The notes: generated by a model from the sequence alone, not told the origin. Counted from the stretch's first letter, positions 7,077 to 14,964 are shown. The stretch is DNA of 52,947 bases from Pelethousia sp034933245 (GCA_034933245.1 JAYFNX010000008.1:1-52947), one strand, 5' to 3'. Program-made: numbers and translations.

Positions 7077-7848
7077 AGGCGATCCTTTCGTTCTCACACA
7101 TGTCGTCAATATCCCTGGGCGGCAGGCGCAACCTGTCCCACATCCCGTATTTATGGGTATCGGCAATAGCGTTCATAAACCGTTCTTCGGGATTTGGCAC
7201 AAAACGGGTAAAATATTGGATGACGGCTTTCATATCTTCCCGTTTGGTTTGCCCGGCTACGGGGCAGTTTGGCTTGCATATGGGCAATTCTAATCGTTTG
7301 GCTGTGGAAAGGGCATATTTCTCCGGCAGAAAGACCAAGGGCCGGATAACCGTAACATCCCTGCGGCCCAAATATGTGACCGGGCCAAAAGTATTCAATC
7401 TGCTCTCATAAAGAAGACTGAGGAAGAACGTTTCAATTACGTCCTCCCGGTTATGCCCAAGGGCAACCAGGTTACAGCCGCGCGCCTTGGCGGCATCATT
7501 GAGCGCGCCCCTACGGAATTTGGAGCACAGTGCGCATGGATGGCTTTCCTTGCGCACATCAAACACGATTTCCCCAATGTCGGTTTTTATAATATCCAGC
7601 GGTACGCCGATGGATTCCGCCCATGCCTGAACAGCCCCAAAGTCCTGATTGGATATGCCGAGATCCAGCATGACGCCCATGATTTCATAGGAGGTTTTGG
7701 AAAACATCTGGTAGAGCTTTAGGCCATAAAGCAGCAGAAGGCTATCTTTCCCGCCGGACACGCCAACGCAGACCCGATCACCCGGACGGATCATATGGTA
7801 ACGCTCATCTGCCCGGCGGATGCAGCCCAAAACGCGTTTCATAAGCAT
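7051..7848 (-). CDS. TtcA-like PP-loop ATPase, tRNA thiolation family
   Basis: A 265-residue protein with the PP-loop SGGKDS at residues 31-36, which binds ATP and adenylates a tRNA base. A CALC pair lies near residue 116 and a CKPNCP motif near residue 192; TtcA-type enzymes use such cysteines to hold an iron-sulfur cluster in the thiolation of cytidine 32 in tRNA. An LGHNREDVIETFFL stretch (about residues 138-151) is also typical. The start at ATG 7848 has AAAGG seven bases upstream; an ATG two codons later is an alternative. The promoter faces that of metK, with overlapping -35 boxes. In Firmicutes many TtcA homologues are unassigned, so I give no gene symbol. It overlaps the DUF1294 gene. 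Confidence 0.85.
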   Translation of the reverse strand: MLMKRVLGCIRRADERYHMIRPGDRVCVGVSGGKDSLLLLYGLKLYQMFSKTSYEIMGVMLDLGISNQDFGAVQAWAESIGVPLDIIKTDIGEIVFDVRKESHPCALCSKFRRGALNDAAKARGCNLVALGHNREDVIETFFLSLLYESRLNTFGPVTYLGRRDVTVIRPLVFLPEKYALSTAKRLELPICKPNCPVAGQTKREDMKAVIQYFTRFVPNPEERFMNAIADTHKYGMWDRLRLPPRDIDDMCENERIAYEHIAHRR

Positions 7849-7873
7849 GAATACCTTTCCGTTTTTTCAAACT

Positions 7874-7903
7874 ATTATAGCGTAACCGCTTATGTTGACG
7901 CAA
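7874..7903 (-). promoter_or_regulatory. Promoter of the ttcA-like/DUF1294 operon
   Basis: The minus strand shows TTGCGT (7898-7903), an 18-base spacer and a perfect TATAAT (7874-7879), 25 bases before the start codon. Its -35 box overlaps the -35 box of the opposing metK promoter (7895-7900). Confidence 0.75.
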
Positions 7904-7923
7904 TGAAGAATTCATGGTAGAAT
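7895..7923 (+). promoter_or_regulatory. Promoter of the metK transcript
   Basis: TTGACG (7895-7900), a 17-base spacer and TAGAAT (7918-7923) place the transcription start near 7930, just before the SAM-I aptamer. The -35 box shares bases with the divergent minus-strand promoter. Confidence 0.8.
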
Positions 7924-7943
7924 ACTCACGAAAACCGAATAGC

Positions 7944-8090
7944 GTCTTATCAAGAGCGGCGGAGGGACCGGCCCTGTGAAGCCCGGCAACCTGCACCCTT
8001 AGCGGGGGCAAGGTGCCAATTCCGGCAGCGCATAAGCGCTGGAAGATGAGATAAGGAGCCTCCTTGCCTCATCTGCGCATGAGGTTTTTT
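7944..8090 (+). promoter_or_regulatory. SAM-I riboswitch (S box) controlling metK
   Basis: The aptamer has P1 CTTATC (7946-7951) paired with GATAAG (8050-8055), the AGAGCGGCGGAGGGA junction, GAAGCCCGGCAACC, AAGGTGCCAATTCC and GGAAGATGAGA; these are the conserved SAM-I blocks in order. The expression platform is readable. GATGAG (8045-8050) can pair with CTCATC (8068-8073), with AAGGA/TCCTT nested inside, forming an antiterminator. When SAM holds P1 closed, CCTCAT (8067-8072) pairs instead with ATGAGG (8079-8084) in front of a T-run, forming a terminator. SAM therefore switches off its own synthase. Confidence 0.96.
8067..8090 (+). terminator. SAM-I riboswitch terminator
   Basis: A 6-bp stem CCTCAT/ATGAGG with a six-base loop is followed by six T and further T-rich sequence. 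Its 5' arm is shared with the competing antiterminator. Confidence 0.85.
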
Positions 8091-8117
8091 ATTTTATTTC
8101 AAAGGAGGAGTTTCATC

Positions 8118-9290
8118 ATGACAAAGCGTCTCTTTACCTCGGAATCTGTGACAGAGGGACATCCTGATAAAGTTTGCGATTGTATTTCAGATTCCGTGCT
8201 GGACGCTATGCTTTCCCAAGATCCGGCTTCCCGGGTCGCCTGCGAATGCGCCGCCACGACCGGCATGGTTCTGGTGATGGGAGAAGTAACGACCAATTGC
8301 TATGTGGACATCCCTCGCCTTGTGCGGGAAGTGGTGGGCAGCATTGGCTACGACAGGCAGGATTTGGGCTTTGATAGCCATACTTTGGCCGTCATCACGG
8401 CCATTAACGGCCAGTCCCCGGATATCGCCCTAGGCGTAAACCGGTCTTTTGAAGCAAAACAGGGCCAATTGGAAGCGGCTTTCTCCACCGGTGCGGGGGA
8501 TCAGGGGATGATGTTCGGCTATGCCTGCGATGAAACGCCGGAGCTCATGCCGCTTCCCATTTCCTTGGCCCATGCCCTATGCAGAAGGCTTACGCAAGTG
8601 CGCCGCCAAGGCATTTTATCCTATCTTCGACCGGATGGAAAAAGCCAGGTGACGGTAGAATACGAGGATGGGCGGCCGGTGGCCGTGGACACGGTGGTTA
8701 TTTCCGCCCAGCATGATCCGGATGCAGATATGGAGCAGATGCGGCAGGATATTTTGCGCCATGTCATCCTGCCTGTGATACCGGAGCAATACTGGCGGAA
8801 GGATACCCGGGTGTTTGTAAACCCAACGGGCCGTTTCGTCATCGGCGGGCCCGATGGAGACAGCGGCCTTACCGGCCGCAAAATCATCGTGGATACCTAT
8901 GGCGGCTATGGCCGCCACGGCGGCGGCTGCTTTTCCGGCAAGGATCCCACCAAGGTAGATCGTAGCGCCGCCTATGCGGCCCGGTATGCGGCGAAAAACA
9001 TTGTGGCGGCTGGCCTGGCTAAACGCTGCGAGATTCAATTGGCTTATGCGATCGGCGTAGCCCGGCCCGTAAGCGTTTTGGTGGATACCCAGGGCACGGG
9101 AACAATGGAAGACGGGGCGATCGAGGCCCTGGTGCAACAGCACTTTGATCTTCGGCCCGAGGCGATCATTGAACGGTTGGGCCTGAGACAGCCCATATAT
9201 CGGCAGACGGCCGCCTATGGCCATTTCGGTCGGAGGGATCTGGATCTGCCGTGGGAGGCGCTGGACCTTGCGGAAGCGCTTAAAGGCTAA
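8118..9290 (+). CDS. metK: S-adenosylmethionine synthetase
   Basis: A 390-residue protein, the normal length for MetK, which makes SAM from methionine and ATP. Conserved blocks: FTSESVTEGHPDKVCD at the N terminus (methionine and ATP binding), GAGDQGMMFGYA (about residues 114-125), then FVIGGPDGDSGLTGRK and GGGCFSGKDPTKVDRS in the second half. An in-frame ATG exists at 8064, but it lies inside the riboswitch terminator region. The ATG at 8118 has AAAGGAGGAG ten bases upstream and gives the canonical N terminus. The gene is alone on its transcript, between the SAM-I riboswitch and a strong terminator. Confidence 0.98.
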   Translation: MTKRLFTSESVTEGHPDKVCDCISDSVLDAMLSQDPASRVACECAATTGMVLVMGEVTTNCYVDIPRLVREVVGSIGYDRQDLGFDSHTLAVITAINGQSPDIALGVNRSFEAKQGQLEAAFSTGAGDQGMMFGYACDETPELMPLPISLAHALCRRLTQVRRQGILSYLRPDGKSQVTVEYEDGRPVAVDTVVISAQHDPDADMEQMRQDILRHVILPVIPEQYWRKDTRVFVNPTGRFVIGGPDGDSGLTGRKIIVDTYGGYGRHGGGCFSGKDPTKVDRSAAYAARYAAKNIVAAGLAKRCEIQLAYAIGVARPVSVLVDTQGTGTMEDGAIEALVQQHFDLRPEAIIERLGLRQPIYRQTAAYGHFGRRDLDLPWEALDLAEALKG

Positions 9291-9297
9291 CTACGAG

Positions 9298-9336
9298 GCT
9301 CCTTGCAATGCCAATCGCATTGCAAGGAGCTTTTTT
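9298..9336 (+). terminator. Strong terminator after metK
   Basis: A 13-bp perfect stem (GCTCCTTGCAATG / CATTGCAAGGAGC) with a seven-base loop is followed by six T. Confidence 0.95.
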
Positions 9337-9396
9337 ACGAATTAAGGTGGAATTTTGAACTTTTTGGACTTTTCTTGCATACCGGGTATTTGACCA

Positions 9397-9426
9397 TTGC
9401 CCTGGCTGCGACTTTGAGGGTATAAT
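9397..9426 (+). promoter_or_regulatory. Promoter of the small P-loop gene
   Basis: TATAAT (9421-9426) is perfect; TTGCCC (9397-9402) lies 18 bases upstream as a moderate -35 box. The region sits between a strong terminator and the next gene. Confidence 0.55.
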
Positions 9427-9461
9427 AAAAAAAAGCAAATCACAGCAGGGAGGGGTTTATC

Positions 9462-9872
9462 TTGATACAGGTAATTTTCGGAGAGAAAGGCGCGGGAAAA
9501 ACCAAACAGATCCTAGACATGGCAAATGAATCCACGAAAACGGCAAGGGGCTCCATTGTGTTTGTAGCCGACGATGGGCAATATATGTTCGGCCTTAAGC
9601 GGGATATCCGCTTTGTAGACGCTTCTAGCTTCCATATTGACGGGCCCAAAATGTTTTATGGCTTCCTTTGCGGCATTGCCGCGCAGGATTTCGATCTGGA
9701 ATATATCTATATCGACGGCTTCCTTAAAATTGTTCGCCACTCTCTTGCTACCCTTGAAACCATGTTTCATGAGCTGGATGTTTTCTCCAAGCGTAGCGGT
9801 ATCCACATCGTGGTGAGTATCAGCGGAGATGCAAGCCAAGTTCCTGAATTTTTAAAGCAATATATTCAGTAA
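9462..9872 (+). CDS. Small P-loop protein of unknown function
   Basis: A 136-residue protein starting at TTG 9462 with AGGGAGGGG seven bases upstream; no ATG fits as well. It opens at once with a Walker A motif, GEKGAGKT (residues 7-14), and a Walker-B-like hydrophobic stretch ending in YIDG lies near residue 86. The rest shows no recognised domain. It is shorter than most P-loop ATPases, and no arginine finger or partner domain is visible. It stands alone between a promoter and a perfect terminator, so it is a single-gene transcript. Its role is unknown; I would not adopt labels such as 'PilT' for it. Confidence 0.75.
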   Translation: MIQVIFGEKGAGKTKQILDMANESTKTARGSIVFVADDGQYMFGLKRDIRFVDASSFHIDGPKMFYGFLCGIAAQDFDLEYIYIDGFLKIVRHSLATLETMFHELDVFSKRSGIHIVVSISGDASQVPEFLKQYIQ

Positions 9873-9927
9873 AGGAAAAGACCGAAACTATTTCCGTTGT
9901 ACATCCATATTTCATGCTCTGCCTTTG

Positions 9928-9955
9928 GGCGGGCGCTGTATGCGCCCGCCTTTTT
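9928..9955 (+). terminator. Terminator after the P-loop gene
   Basis: A 9-bp perfect GC stem (GGCGGGCGC / GCGCCCGCC) with a TGTAT loop is followed by five T. Confidence 0.93.
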
Positions 9956-9994
9956 GCAAAAGCCTGCAGAACCAATTCTTCGCGATTCGTTCAT

Positions 9995-10023
9995 TTGACG
10001 AGGGGAAATAAAGTTGGTAAAAT
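9995..10023 (+). promoter_or_regulatory. Promoter of the S41 protease gene
   Basis: TTGACG (9995-10000), 17 bases, TAAAAT (10018-10023). The start codon follows 74 bases later, and the leader shows no obvious fold. Confidence 0.7.
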
Positions 10024-10096
10024 GAGCATATTCTAAGTGTATGACGTGGTTATAAACGGTTATAGTCATATATAAAATCCATTCGGAGGTATATGC

Positions 10097-11329
10097 ATGA
10101 AGTCCTTTTCAAGGACCATCCTATACGTGGTGATGGGGATCCTTATTGTGGCGCTGCTTTCGGCGGCCGGCACGGTATTGGTGCTTAACCACAGGGCGGA
10201 AAATATCATCACCATGACGACGGAGGAATATAGCCGCATTACGGATTTGTTGGCCTTTAACGAGCTGGTGGACGATATTGAAAGCCAGGCTTACGGTGGC
10301 GCGCCCAGCCGGGAGGAATTGCTGGAGGGCGCTGCCCGGGGCATGGTGGATACCCTGGATGATCCCTATGCAAAATACTATACGGCCCAGGAATATGAAG
10401 CTTACCTATCCAGCATAAATGGGGAATATTATGGCGTTGGTCTGTTGGTGGGCCAGCCGGATGGCGTGGGCGCCCTTGTCTTGGAGGTTTACGAGGGAAA
10501 CCCTGCGGAAAAGGCGGGCGTACAGGCCGGCGATATCATCACCGCCATCAATAGCGCGCCTACCGCCAACCTTTCCCTGGAGGAAATCCGTTCCATGATG
10601 GATGCGCAAACGGGCGAGGCGGTGGCGCTTACGCTTCTTCGGGGGACCGAGACAATCTCCCTATCCGTTACGGGCGATACGGTGAACATCAAGCGGGTGA
10701 AAGGGTCCTTGTTTAACGAGCATACGGGCTATATCAAGATCGATATGTTTACAGGGGACTGCGCGAGCGAGTTCGAAGAAACCCTCAAAACCCTGAAAAG
10801 CCGCAATATGCGCTCGTTGGTGATAGACCTGCGAAACAATCCGGGCGGCTCTTTAGACGATGTGGTAAAGATCTGCGGCTTGCTTCTGGATAAAGGGAAG
10901 ACCATTGTGAGCGTGGGCGAGGAAGACGGTGCGGATAACGAGGTATATACGGCTACGGGCCATGGGATTGGCGTGCCGCTGGCGATCCTTGTCAATCAGA
11001 ATTCAGCTTCCGCCAGCGAAATCATGGCCGGCGCCGTGCAGGATAACGAAGCAGGCGTCATTGTGGGCACCCAATCTTACGGGAAAGGCGTGGTACAGAC
11101 CACCATGCGGGTGGAAAAAAGCGGTGGCTGGCTGAAATTGACCACCGCAGCCTATTTTACGCCCGGCGGACGCAACATTCATGGCGTGGGGATTACGCCG
11201 GATATTCTCTGTGAGCTGCCGGAAGCGCTTCAGGGGAAGCCGCTTTCGGAAATTGACCAGAGCGAGGATGCCCAGCTTTGGGCCGCGCTGGATTATGTGC
11301 GGGAGCAGGCGCAGCAGGCTTCTGAATAA
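10097..11329 (+). CDS. S41 family carboxy-terminal processing protease (CtpA/CtpB-like)
   Basis: A 410-residue secreted or membrane-anchored serine protease. One N-terminal membrane helix (residues 7-30) is followed by a helical region, then a PDZ domain (about 100-195) with a YYGVGL entry motif, then the S41 catalytic core. The Ser-Lys-Gln triad of CtpB is present as S305 (in NSASASEI), K330 and Q334, with the same 25- and 4-residue spacings. It trims proteins from the C terminus outside the membrane. GGAGG lies eight bases before ATG 10097. In sporulating relatives, paralogues cut the SpoIVF complex during spore development; whether this copy does so cannot be seen. No peptidoglycan-binding domain follows the core. 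Confidence 0.93.
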   Translation: MKSFSRTILYVVMGILIVALLSAAGTVLVLNHRAENIITMTTEEYSRITDLLAFNELVDDIESQAYGGAPSREELLEGAARGMVDTLDDPYAKYYTAQEYEAYLSSINGEYYGVGLLVGQPDGVGALVLEVYEGNPAEKAGVQAGDIITAINSAPTANLSLEEIRSMMDAQTGEAVALTLLRGTETISLSVTGDTVNIKRVKGSLFNEHTGYIKIDMFTGDCASEFEETLKTLKSRNMRSLVIDLRNNPGGSLDDVVKICGLLLDKGKTIVSVGEEDGADNEVYTATGHGIGVPLAILVNQNSASASEIMAGAVQDNEAGVIVGTQSYGKGVVQTTMRVEKSGGWLKLTTAAYFTPGGRNIHGVGITPDILCELPEALQGKPLSEIDQSEDAQLWAALDYVREQAQQASE

Positions 11330-11337
11330 GCTGGTTC

Positions 11338-11360
11338 GGGCGGGCGGATGCCCGCCTTTG
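11338..11360 (+). terminator. Hairpin after the S41 protease gene
   Basis: A 7-bp stem (GGCGGGC / GCCCGCC) with a GGAT loop is followed by TTT only. Probably a partial terminator, letting some transcription run into dsdA, for which no clear promoter was seen. Confidence 0.55.
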
Positions 11361-11404
11361 CCCATTTTCCACCCCGTTTACTTACTGAAAATAAGGAGGA
11401 TACC

Positions 11405-12730
11405 ATGGACATCGAAATGCTCATCGCCAAGGACCCCATTGTGGACAAGCTGTCCAAAGCAGAGGAGTGCTTTTGGATCAATCCCAACCTAACCGATATG
11501 GCGCATGCCTTTGCGGGCATATCCTTGACCATGGCCGATATCGACGATGCGGAGGACAGACTTTTGCGGTTCGCCCCCTTCATCCAGACCTGCTTCCCGG
11601 AGACCCGGCCCGATGGTGGGCTGATCGAATCCCCCTTACGGGATATTGAACACATGCGGACCTTGCTTAACACACGCTTCGGCGGCAAAATCGGAGGCCG
11701 CCTTTTTCTCAAGCAGGATAGCGACTTGCCCATTGCAGGTTCCATCAAAGCCAGGGGCGGAATTTATGAAATTCTCAAACATACGGAGGACCTGGCCTTG
11801 GAGGCCGGCCTTCTGACCAAAGAAGATAACTACGCCAAGCTTGCAGAGCCTTCCTTTCGCACATTTTTTTCAAACTATACCATACAGGTAGGGTCCACGG
11901 GCAATCTGGGCCTTTCCATCGGCATCATGAGCGCCGCCATCGGTTACCATGTGGTTGTCCATATGAGTGCAGACGCCCGTCAGTGGAAAAAGGATCTGCT
12001 CAGGAGCAAGGGGGTGGAGGTTATCGAATACGCTTCCGATTATTCGGAGGCGGTTCGGCAGGGCCGCGCTCTGTCCGACGCAAACCCCATGAGCTATTTT
12101 GTGGACGACGAAAATTCCGTGGCCCTGTTTTTGGGCTATGCCGTGGCTGCCAAACGCCTAAAAGGTCAGCTTGAAGCCCAAAAGGTGACGGTGGATGTGA
12201 AACACCCGCTTTTTGTCTATATTCCCTGCGGCGTGGGCGGCGCGCCCGGCGGCGTGGCATTTGGCCTCAAACTCCTTTTTCAAGATGCGGTTCATATCTT
12301 CTTCGTGGAACCCACCCAGGCTCCCTGTATGGTTTTAGGCATGGCTACGGAACTTAATAATGAAATTTGCGTGCAGGACATCGGCCTCACAGGGCTCACC
12401 CATGCCGATGGATTGGCCGTGGGCCGGCCTTCCGGGTTTGTTGGAAAAACCATGAAGCATATTCTCAGCGGAGAGGCTACCATTGGGGATGCAAAGCTTT
12501 ATGATTACATGCGCGCCTTGCTGGAAAGCGAGCAGATCTTCATCGAGCCTTCGGCTTCTGCCGCCTTTGAGGGGCCGTTAAAGTTCTGCTCCACGGCGGG
12601 GGATGCTTACCGAAAAGACCACGGCCTTGCGGAGCTTATGGGCGTTTCCACCCATATCGCTTGGGCGACGGGCGGTAGGCTGGTGCCGGAGGAAATCCGG
12701 GCGGAATATATCTCTACGCATGTAAAATAG
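11405..12730 (+). CDS. dsdA: D-serine dehydratase (D-serine ammonia-lyase)
   Basis: A 441-residue fold-type II PLP enzyme that converts D-serine to pyruvate and ammonia. The opening resembles DsdA, with W-x-N-P near residue 24, an S-P-L block near residue 76, and the PLP lysine K115 in GSIKARGG. A GSTGNLGLSIG loop binds the cofactor phosphate, and PCGVGGAPGG follows in the second half. Length matches E. coli DsdA (442). I chose ATG 11405, with AAGGAGG six bases upstream, over an in-frame ATG at 11348 that lies in the intergenic hairpin region. No DsdC-type regulator or transporter is adjacent, so the role may be detoxification or use of D-serine from peptidoglycan or the host. Confidence 0.94.
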   Translation: MDIEMLIAKDPIVDKLSKAEECFWINPNLTDMAHAFAGISLTMADIDDAEDRLLRFAPFIQTCFPETRPDGGLIESPLRDIEHMRTLLNTRFGGKIGGRLFLKQDSDLPIAGSIKARGGIYEILKHTEDLALEAGLLTKEDNYAKLAEPSFRTFFSNYTIQVGSTGNLGLSIGIMSAAIGYHVVVHMSADARQWKKDLLRSKGVEVIEYASDYSEAVRQGRALSDANPMSYFVDDENSVALFLGYAVAAKRLKGQLEAQKVTVDVKHPLFVYIPCGVGGAPGGVAFGLKLLFQDAVHIFFVEPTQAPCMVLGMATELNNEICVQDIGLTGLTHADGLAVGRPSGFVGKTMKHILSGEATIGDAKLYDYMRALLESEQIFIEPSASAAFEGPLKFCSTAGDAYRKDHGLAELMGVSTHIAWATGGRLVPEEIRAEYISTHVK

Positions 12731-12767
12731 GGCAAAGGAACTTGTTACATTGGAAAAAACGAAAACG

Positions 12768-12798
12768 AGGCTGGCCGTTTTCGGCCAGCCCGTCTTTG
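12768..12798. terminator. Bidirectional terminator between dsdA and the coat genes
   Basis: An 8-bp perfect stem (GGCTGGCC / GGCCAGCC) with a six-base loop. It is followed by CGTCTTT on plus and by a longer T-rich tract on minus. It lies between convergent genes and can serve both. Confidence 0.75.
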
Positions 12799-12841
12799 GA
12801 TTATTATTAACTTACGTGCCGCAACCGCGGGAATTGTCCGC

Positions 12842-13126
12842 TCAGAATCCCGTTTGCTGTTTTAATTGATCCAGGGTTTGCTTGGTGCTTTGTACCTCGT
12901 TTTGGGGCGCCGTTTTTGTAGCATACATGTTCCGGGTCCTCATTTGGTCAAATACGAAATATTGATCCTGGGAGCATTCGGTCATGTTGGATATGAGCAA
13001 CTGCCTAAGGTTTTTGCAAGAAGATTCCGTGATATTTCCCGCATAATCCTTTACGAGCTGCTTTTCCTGCGACAGGATGTCGGTGAGCATTTCCTGCTCG
13101 GTCATTTGGTTAAAATCCGTATGCAT
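12842..13126 (-). CDS. CotF-family spore coat protein
   Basis: A 94-residue protein of the spore coat CotF type: a short N-terminal region with TEQEMLTDILSQEKQL, then helical segments with a conserved cysteine, ending in a Q-rich helix (TKQTLDQLKQQ). Such proteins are small, mostly helical, and deposited in the outer layers of the endospore, often as neighbouring paralogues. It follows the other coat-type gene on the minus strand after 12 bases, and GGAGAAA lies before ATG 13126. The shared terminator is at 12768-12798. The family is clear, but the exact place in the coat cannot be inferred. Confidence 0.85.
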   Translation of the reverse strand: MHTDFNQMTEQEMLTDILSQEKQLVKDYAGNITESSCKNLRQLLISNMTECSQDQYFVFDQMRTRNMYATKTAPQNEVQSTKQTLDQLKQQTGF

Positions 13127-13138
13127 GGCGTTTTCTCC

Positions 13139-13393
13139 TTACTGATGGCTGTTCAGGTAGTTTTGCAGGGCATCAAAATGCTGCTGGTGATGCTGGGCAA
13201 AGTCGTTGGCCATATCCTGCAAAGGCTTCTCGCTTAAGCAGCCGGCGTACACTCGGCATTTTTTGTAGGCTAGCGCTTCGTGATACATTTGATCCTTTAT
13301 GATATCCAAATTTTTGGTATCAATGGATGCGGCAGCTTCCGTCTTAAATGCGGAAGAAGTGGGTACAGGATCCATGGGGCTTGATTGTTTCAT
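13139..13393 (-). CDS. Small spore-coat-associated protein (CotF-like partner)
   Basis: An 84-residue protein. I chose ATG 13393, nine bases after AGGAGG, over the TTG two codons earlier, which is too close to that site. The N terminus is low-complexity (Ser, Pro, Thr, Ala). The C-terminal half is helical, with two cysteines (KKCRVYAGC) and a His/Gln-rich helix (AQHHQQHFDALQ). It sits directly before a CotF-family gene and shares its helical, Gln/His-rich character, so the pair is probably expressed in the mother cell during sporulation. I do not recognise a named family with certainty. No sigma-E or sigma-K promoter could be fixed by eye. Confidence 0.65.
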   Translation of the reverse strand: MKQSSPMDPVPTSSAFKTEAAASIDTKNLDIIKDQMYHEALAYKKCRVYAGCLSEKPLQDMANDFAQHHQQHFDALQNYLNSHQ

Positions 13394-13534
13394 ACGCAAT
13401 ACCTCCTAAAACAATTGTTTCTGCGCCGGTAAACCGGCGTGTATATGGCTAGTATGGCGCACTTTGCCCTCCTTAAGCCAAGGAAAAACAGGTGGGGCTG
13501 TTTGAGCCAAGGAAGGATTGGAAAAAGAAAAATT

Positions 13535-14050
13535 ATGGCAAAAAAAAGCAAGGGTGCGGGGCCCATGGATGTTGCCCTTTCTTATTTAACGGCGAGAAGC
13601 CGTACGGTGCGGGAAATGGAGCTGCACCTGGACGATGCGTATTTCGGGGAAGTGGAGGTCTATGAATGCGTAGAGCGGCTCAAGGAGCTGGGATATCTGG
13701 ACGATGGGCGATTTGCGGCGGATTTTGTGGAAAGCAGGCTGCGCACGAAGCCTATCAGCAGGCGTAAGCTTCGGGAACAGCTTTATGCGCACAAACTGCC
13801 CCCAGAAACTGTGGATACTGCACTTGCTGCGGTAACGGATGAAATCGAACAAAAAAACGCCGCAGAGATCGCAAAAAAGTATTGGCGGCAATTTGAAGCG
13901 CTGGAAGATTTTGAAAGAAAGGGCCGGGTCATGCGGCGGCTCATGGGAAGAGGCTACGATTTACACGCAATCAGGCAAAGTGTGGAGCATGTGATAGGCG
14001 ATCTGGATGGCGTGGATCTGGAACAAATGGACGCGGAGGATGAAGAATGA
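13535..14050 (+). CDS. recX: Regulatory protein RecX
   Basis: A 171-residue helical protein of the RecX family, which binds RecA filaments and limits their activity in repair and recombination. Visible are the three-helix repeat units, with SRTVREMELHL near the start, the conserved ERLKELGYLDDGRFAADFV block, SRRKLREQL, and a later F-x-R-K-G-R-V-M-R-R-L-M-G-R-G-Y repeat. The frame is open to 13439; I prefer ATG 13535 because upstream residues look non-conserved, though the ribosome binding site here is weak. The stop overlaps the start of the next gene by four bases, so it heads the operon running to 17932. No recA is in the window. Confidence 0.88.
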   Translation: MAKKSKGAGPMDVALSYLTARSRTVREMELHLDDAYFGEVEVYECVERLKELGYLDDGRFAADFVESRLRTKPISRRKLREQLYAHKLPPETVDTALAAVTDEIEQKNAAEIAKKYWRQFEALEDFERKGRVMRRLMGRGYDLHAIRQSVEHVIGDLDGVDLEQMDAEDEE

Positions 14051-14964
14051 ATGGAACGCTTACGGAAATAAGCGGCATTTTAGTGGGCCATTATACCGAT
14101 CACAAAGCGAAAACAGGCTGCACTGCTATCCTTTGTGAAAAAGGGGCGGTAGCCGGGGTTGACGTGCGCGGAAGCGCGCCGGGGACCCGGGAAACAGACC
14201 TGCTCCGGGGCTATAACGTGGTGGAACGCGTAAACGCCGTTATGCTCTCCGGCGGCAGCGCTTTTGGGCTGGATGCGGCCAGCGGCGCTATGCAGTATTT
14301 GGAGGAGCGGGGGATGGGAATAGACGTAGGGCCCACGGTGGTGCCCATCGTGCCCGGGGCGGTGATATTTGACTTGGCGGAGGGGGATGCCGCGATCCGC
14401 CCTGGCAGGGCGGAGGGTTATGCCGCCTGCAAGGCCGCTTCCTCCAGACCAGTGCCACAGGGCCTCGTCGGCGCAGGCGCCGGGGCTACGGTAAGCAAGG
14501 CCTTTGGGCAGGCGCACGCCCGGCCGGGCGGCGTGGGAAGCTGTTGCCTGCGGCTTTTCGAAAACGTAAAGGTGGCTGCGTTGGTCGTGGTTAACGCCCT
14601 GGGGGATGTGTATGACCCCGCTACCGGCGCACTTCGGACCGCCGCCATTTTGAACGGCCGTCTCACGCCCTGCCTGGAAAGCCCAGCCCTCAGCGGCGTG
14701 GCCTTTGGAAACACCACGATCGGTGTAATTGCCACAAACGCCCGCCTCACCCGGGAGGAAGCAAATAAGCTTGCCTCCATGGGGCATGACGGCCTTGCAA
14801 TGGCGATCCGCCCCGTGCATACCAGCATGGATGGGGATACCCTCTTTGGCCTTTCAACCGGGGAGGTGGAAGCACCCTTTTTGCCCATCCTGGCGGCGGC
14901 GGCCCGGGCCGCCGCCCAAGCCGTACTGCTGGCCGTGGAGAACGGAGACCGGTCTGAGCCATGA
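14047..14964 (+). CDS. P1 (S58/DmpA) family peptidase
   Basis: A 305-residue N-terminal-nucleophile hydrolase related to L-aminopeptidase/D-amidase DmpA and ThnT. These are made as one chain that cuts itself; the freed N-terminal Ser or Thr then acts as nucleophile. Here the cleavage site motif reads FGNTTIGV, with the nucleophile Thr in the pair 223/224. Other marks are LSGGSAFGLDAA (residues 67-78) and the GGVGSCC turn near residue 161. It overlaps recX by four bases and acpS by four bases, so it is an operon member. The substrate, probably short or beta/D-peptides, is unknown. It is predicted to be cytoplasmic, since no signal peptide is seen. Confidence 0.9.
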   Translation: MNGTLTEISGILVGHYTDHKAKTGCTAILCEKGAVAGVDVRGSAPGTRETDLLRGYNVVERVNAVMLSGGSAFGLDAASGAMQYLEERGMGIDVGPTVVPIVPGAVIFDLAEGDAAIRPGRAEGYAACKAASSRPVPQGLVGAGAGATVSKAFGQAHARPGGVGSCCLRLFENVKVAALVVVNALGDVYDPATGALRTAAILNGRLTPCLESPALSGVAFGNTTIGVIATNARLTREEANKLASMGHDGLAMAIRPVHTSMDGDTLFGLSTGEVEAPFLPILAAAARAAAQAVLLAVENGDRSEP

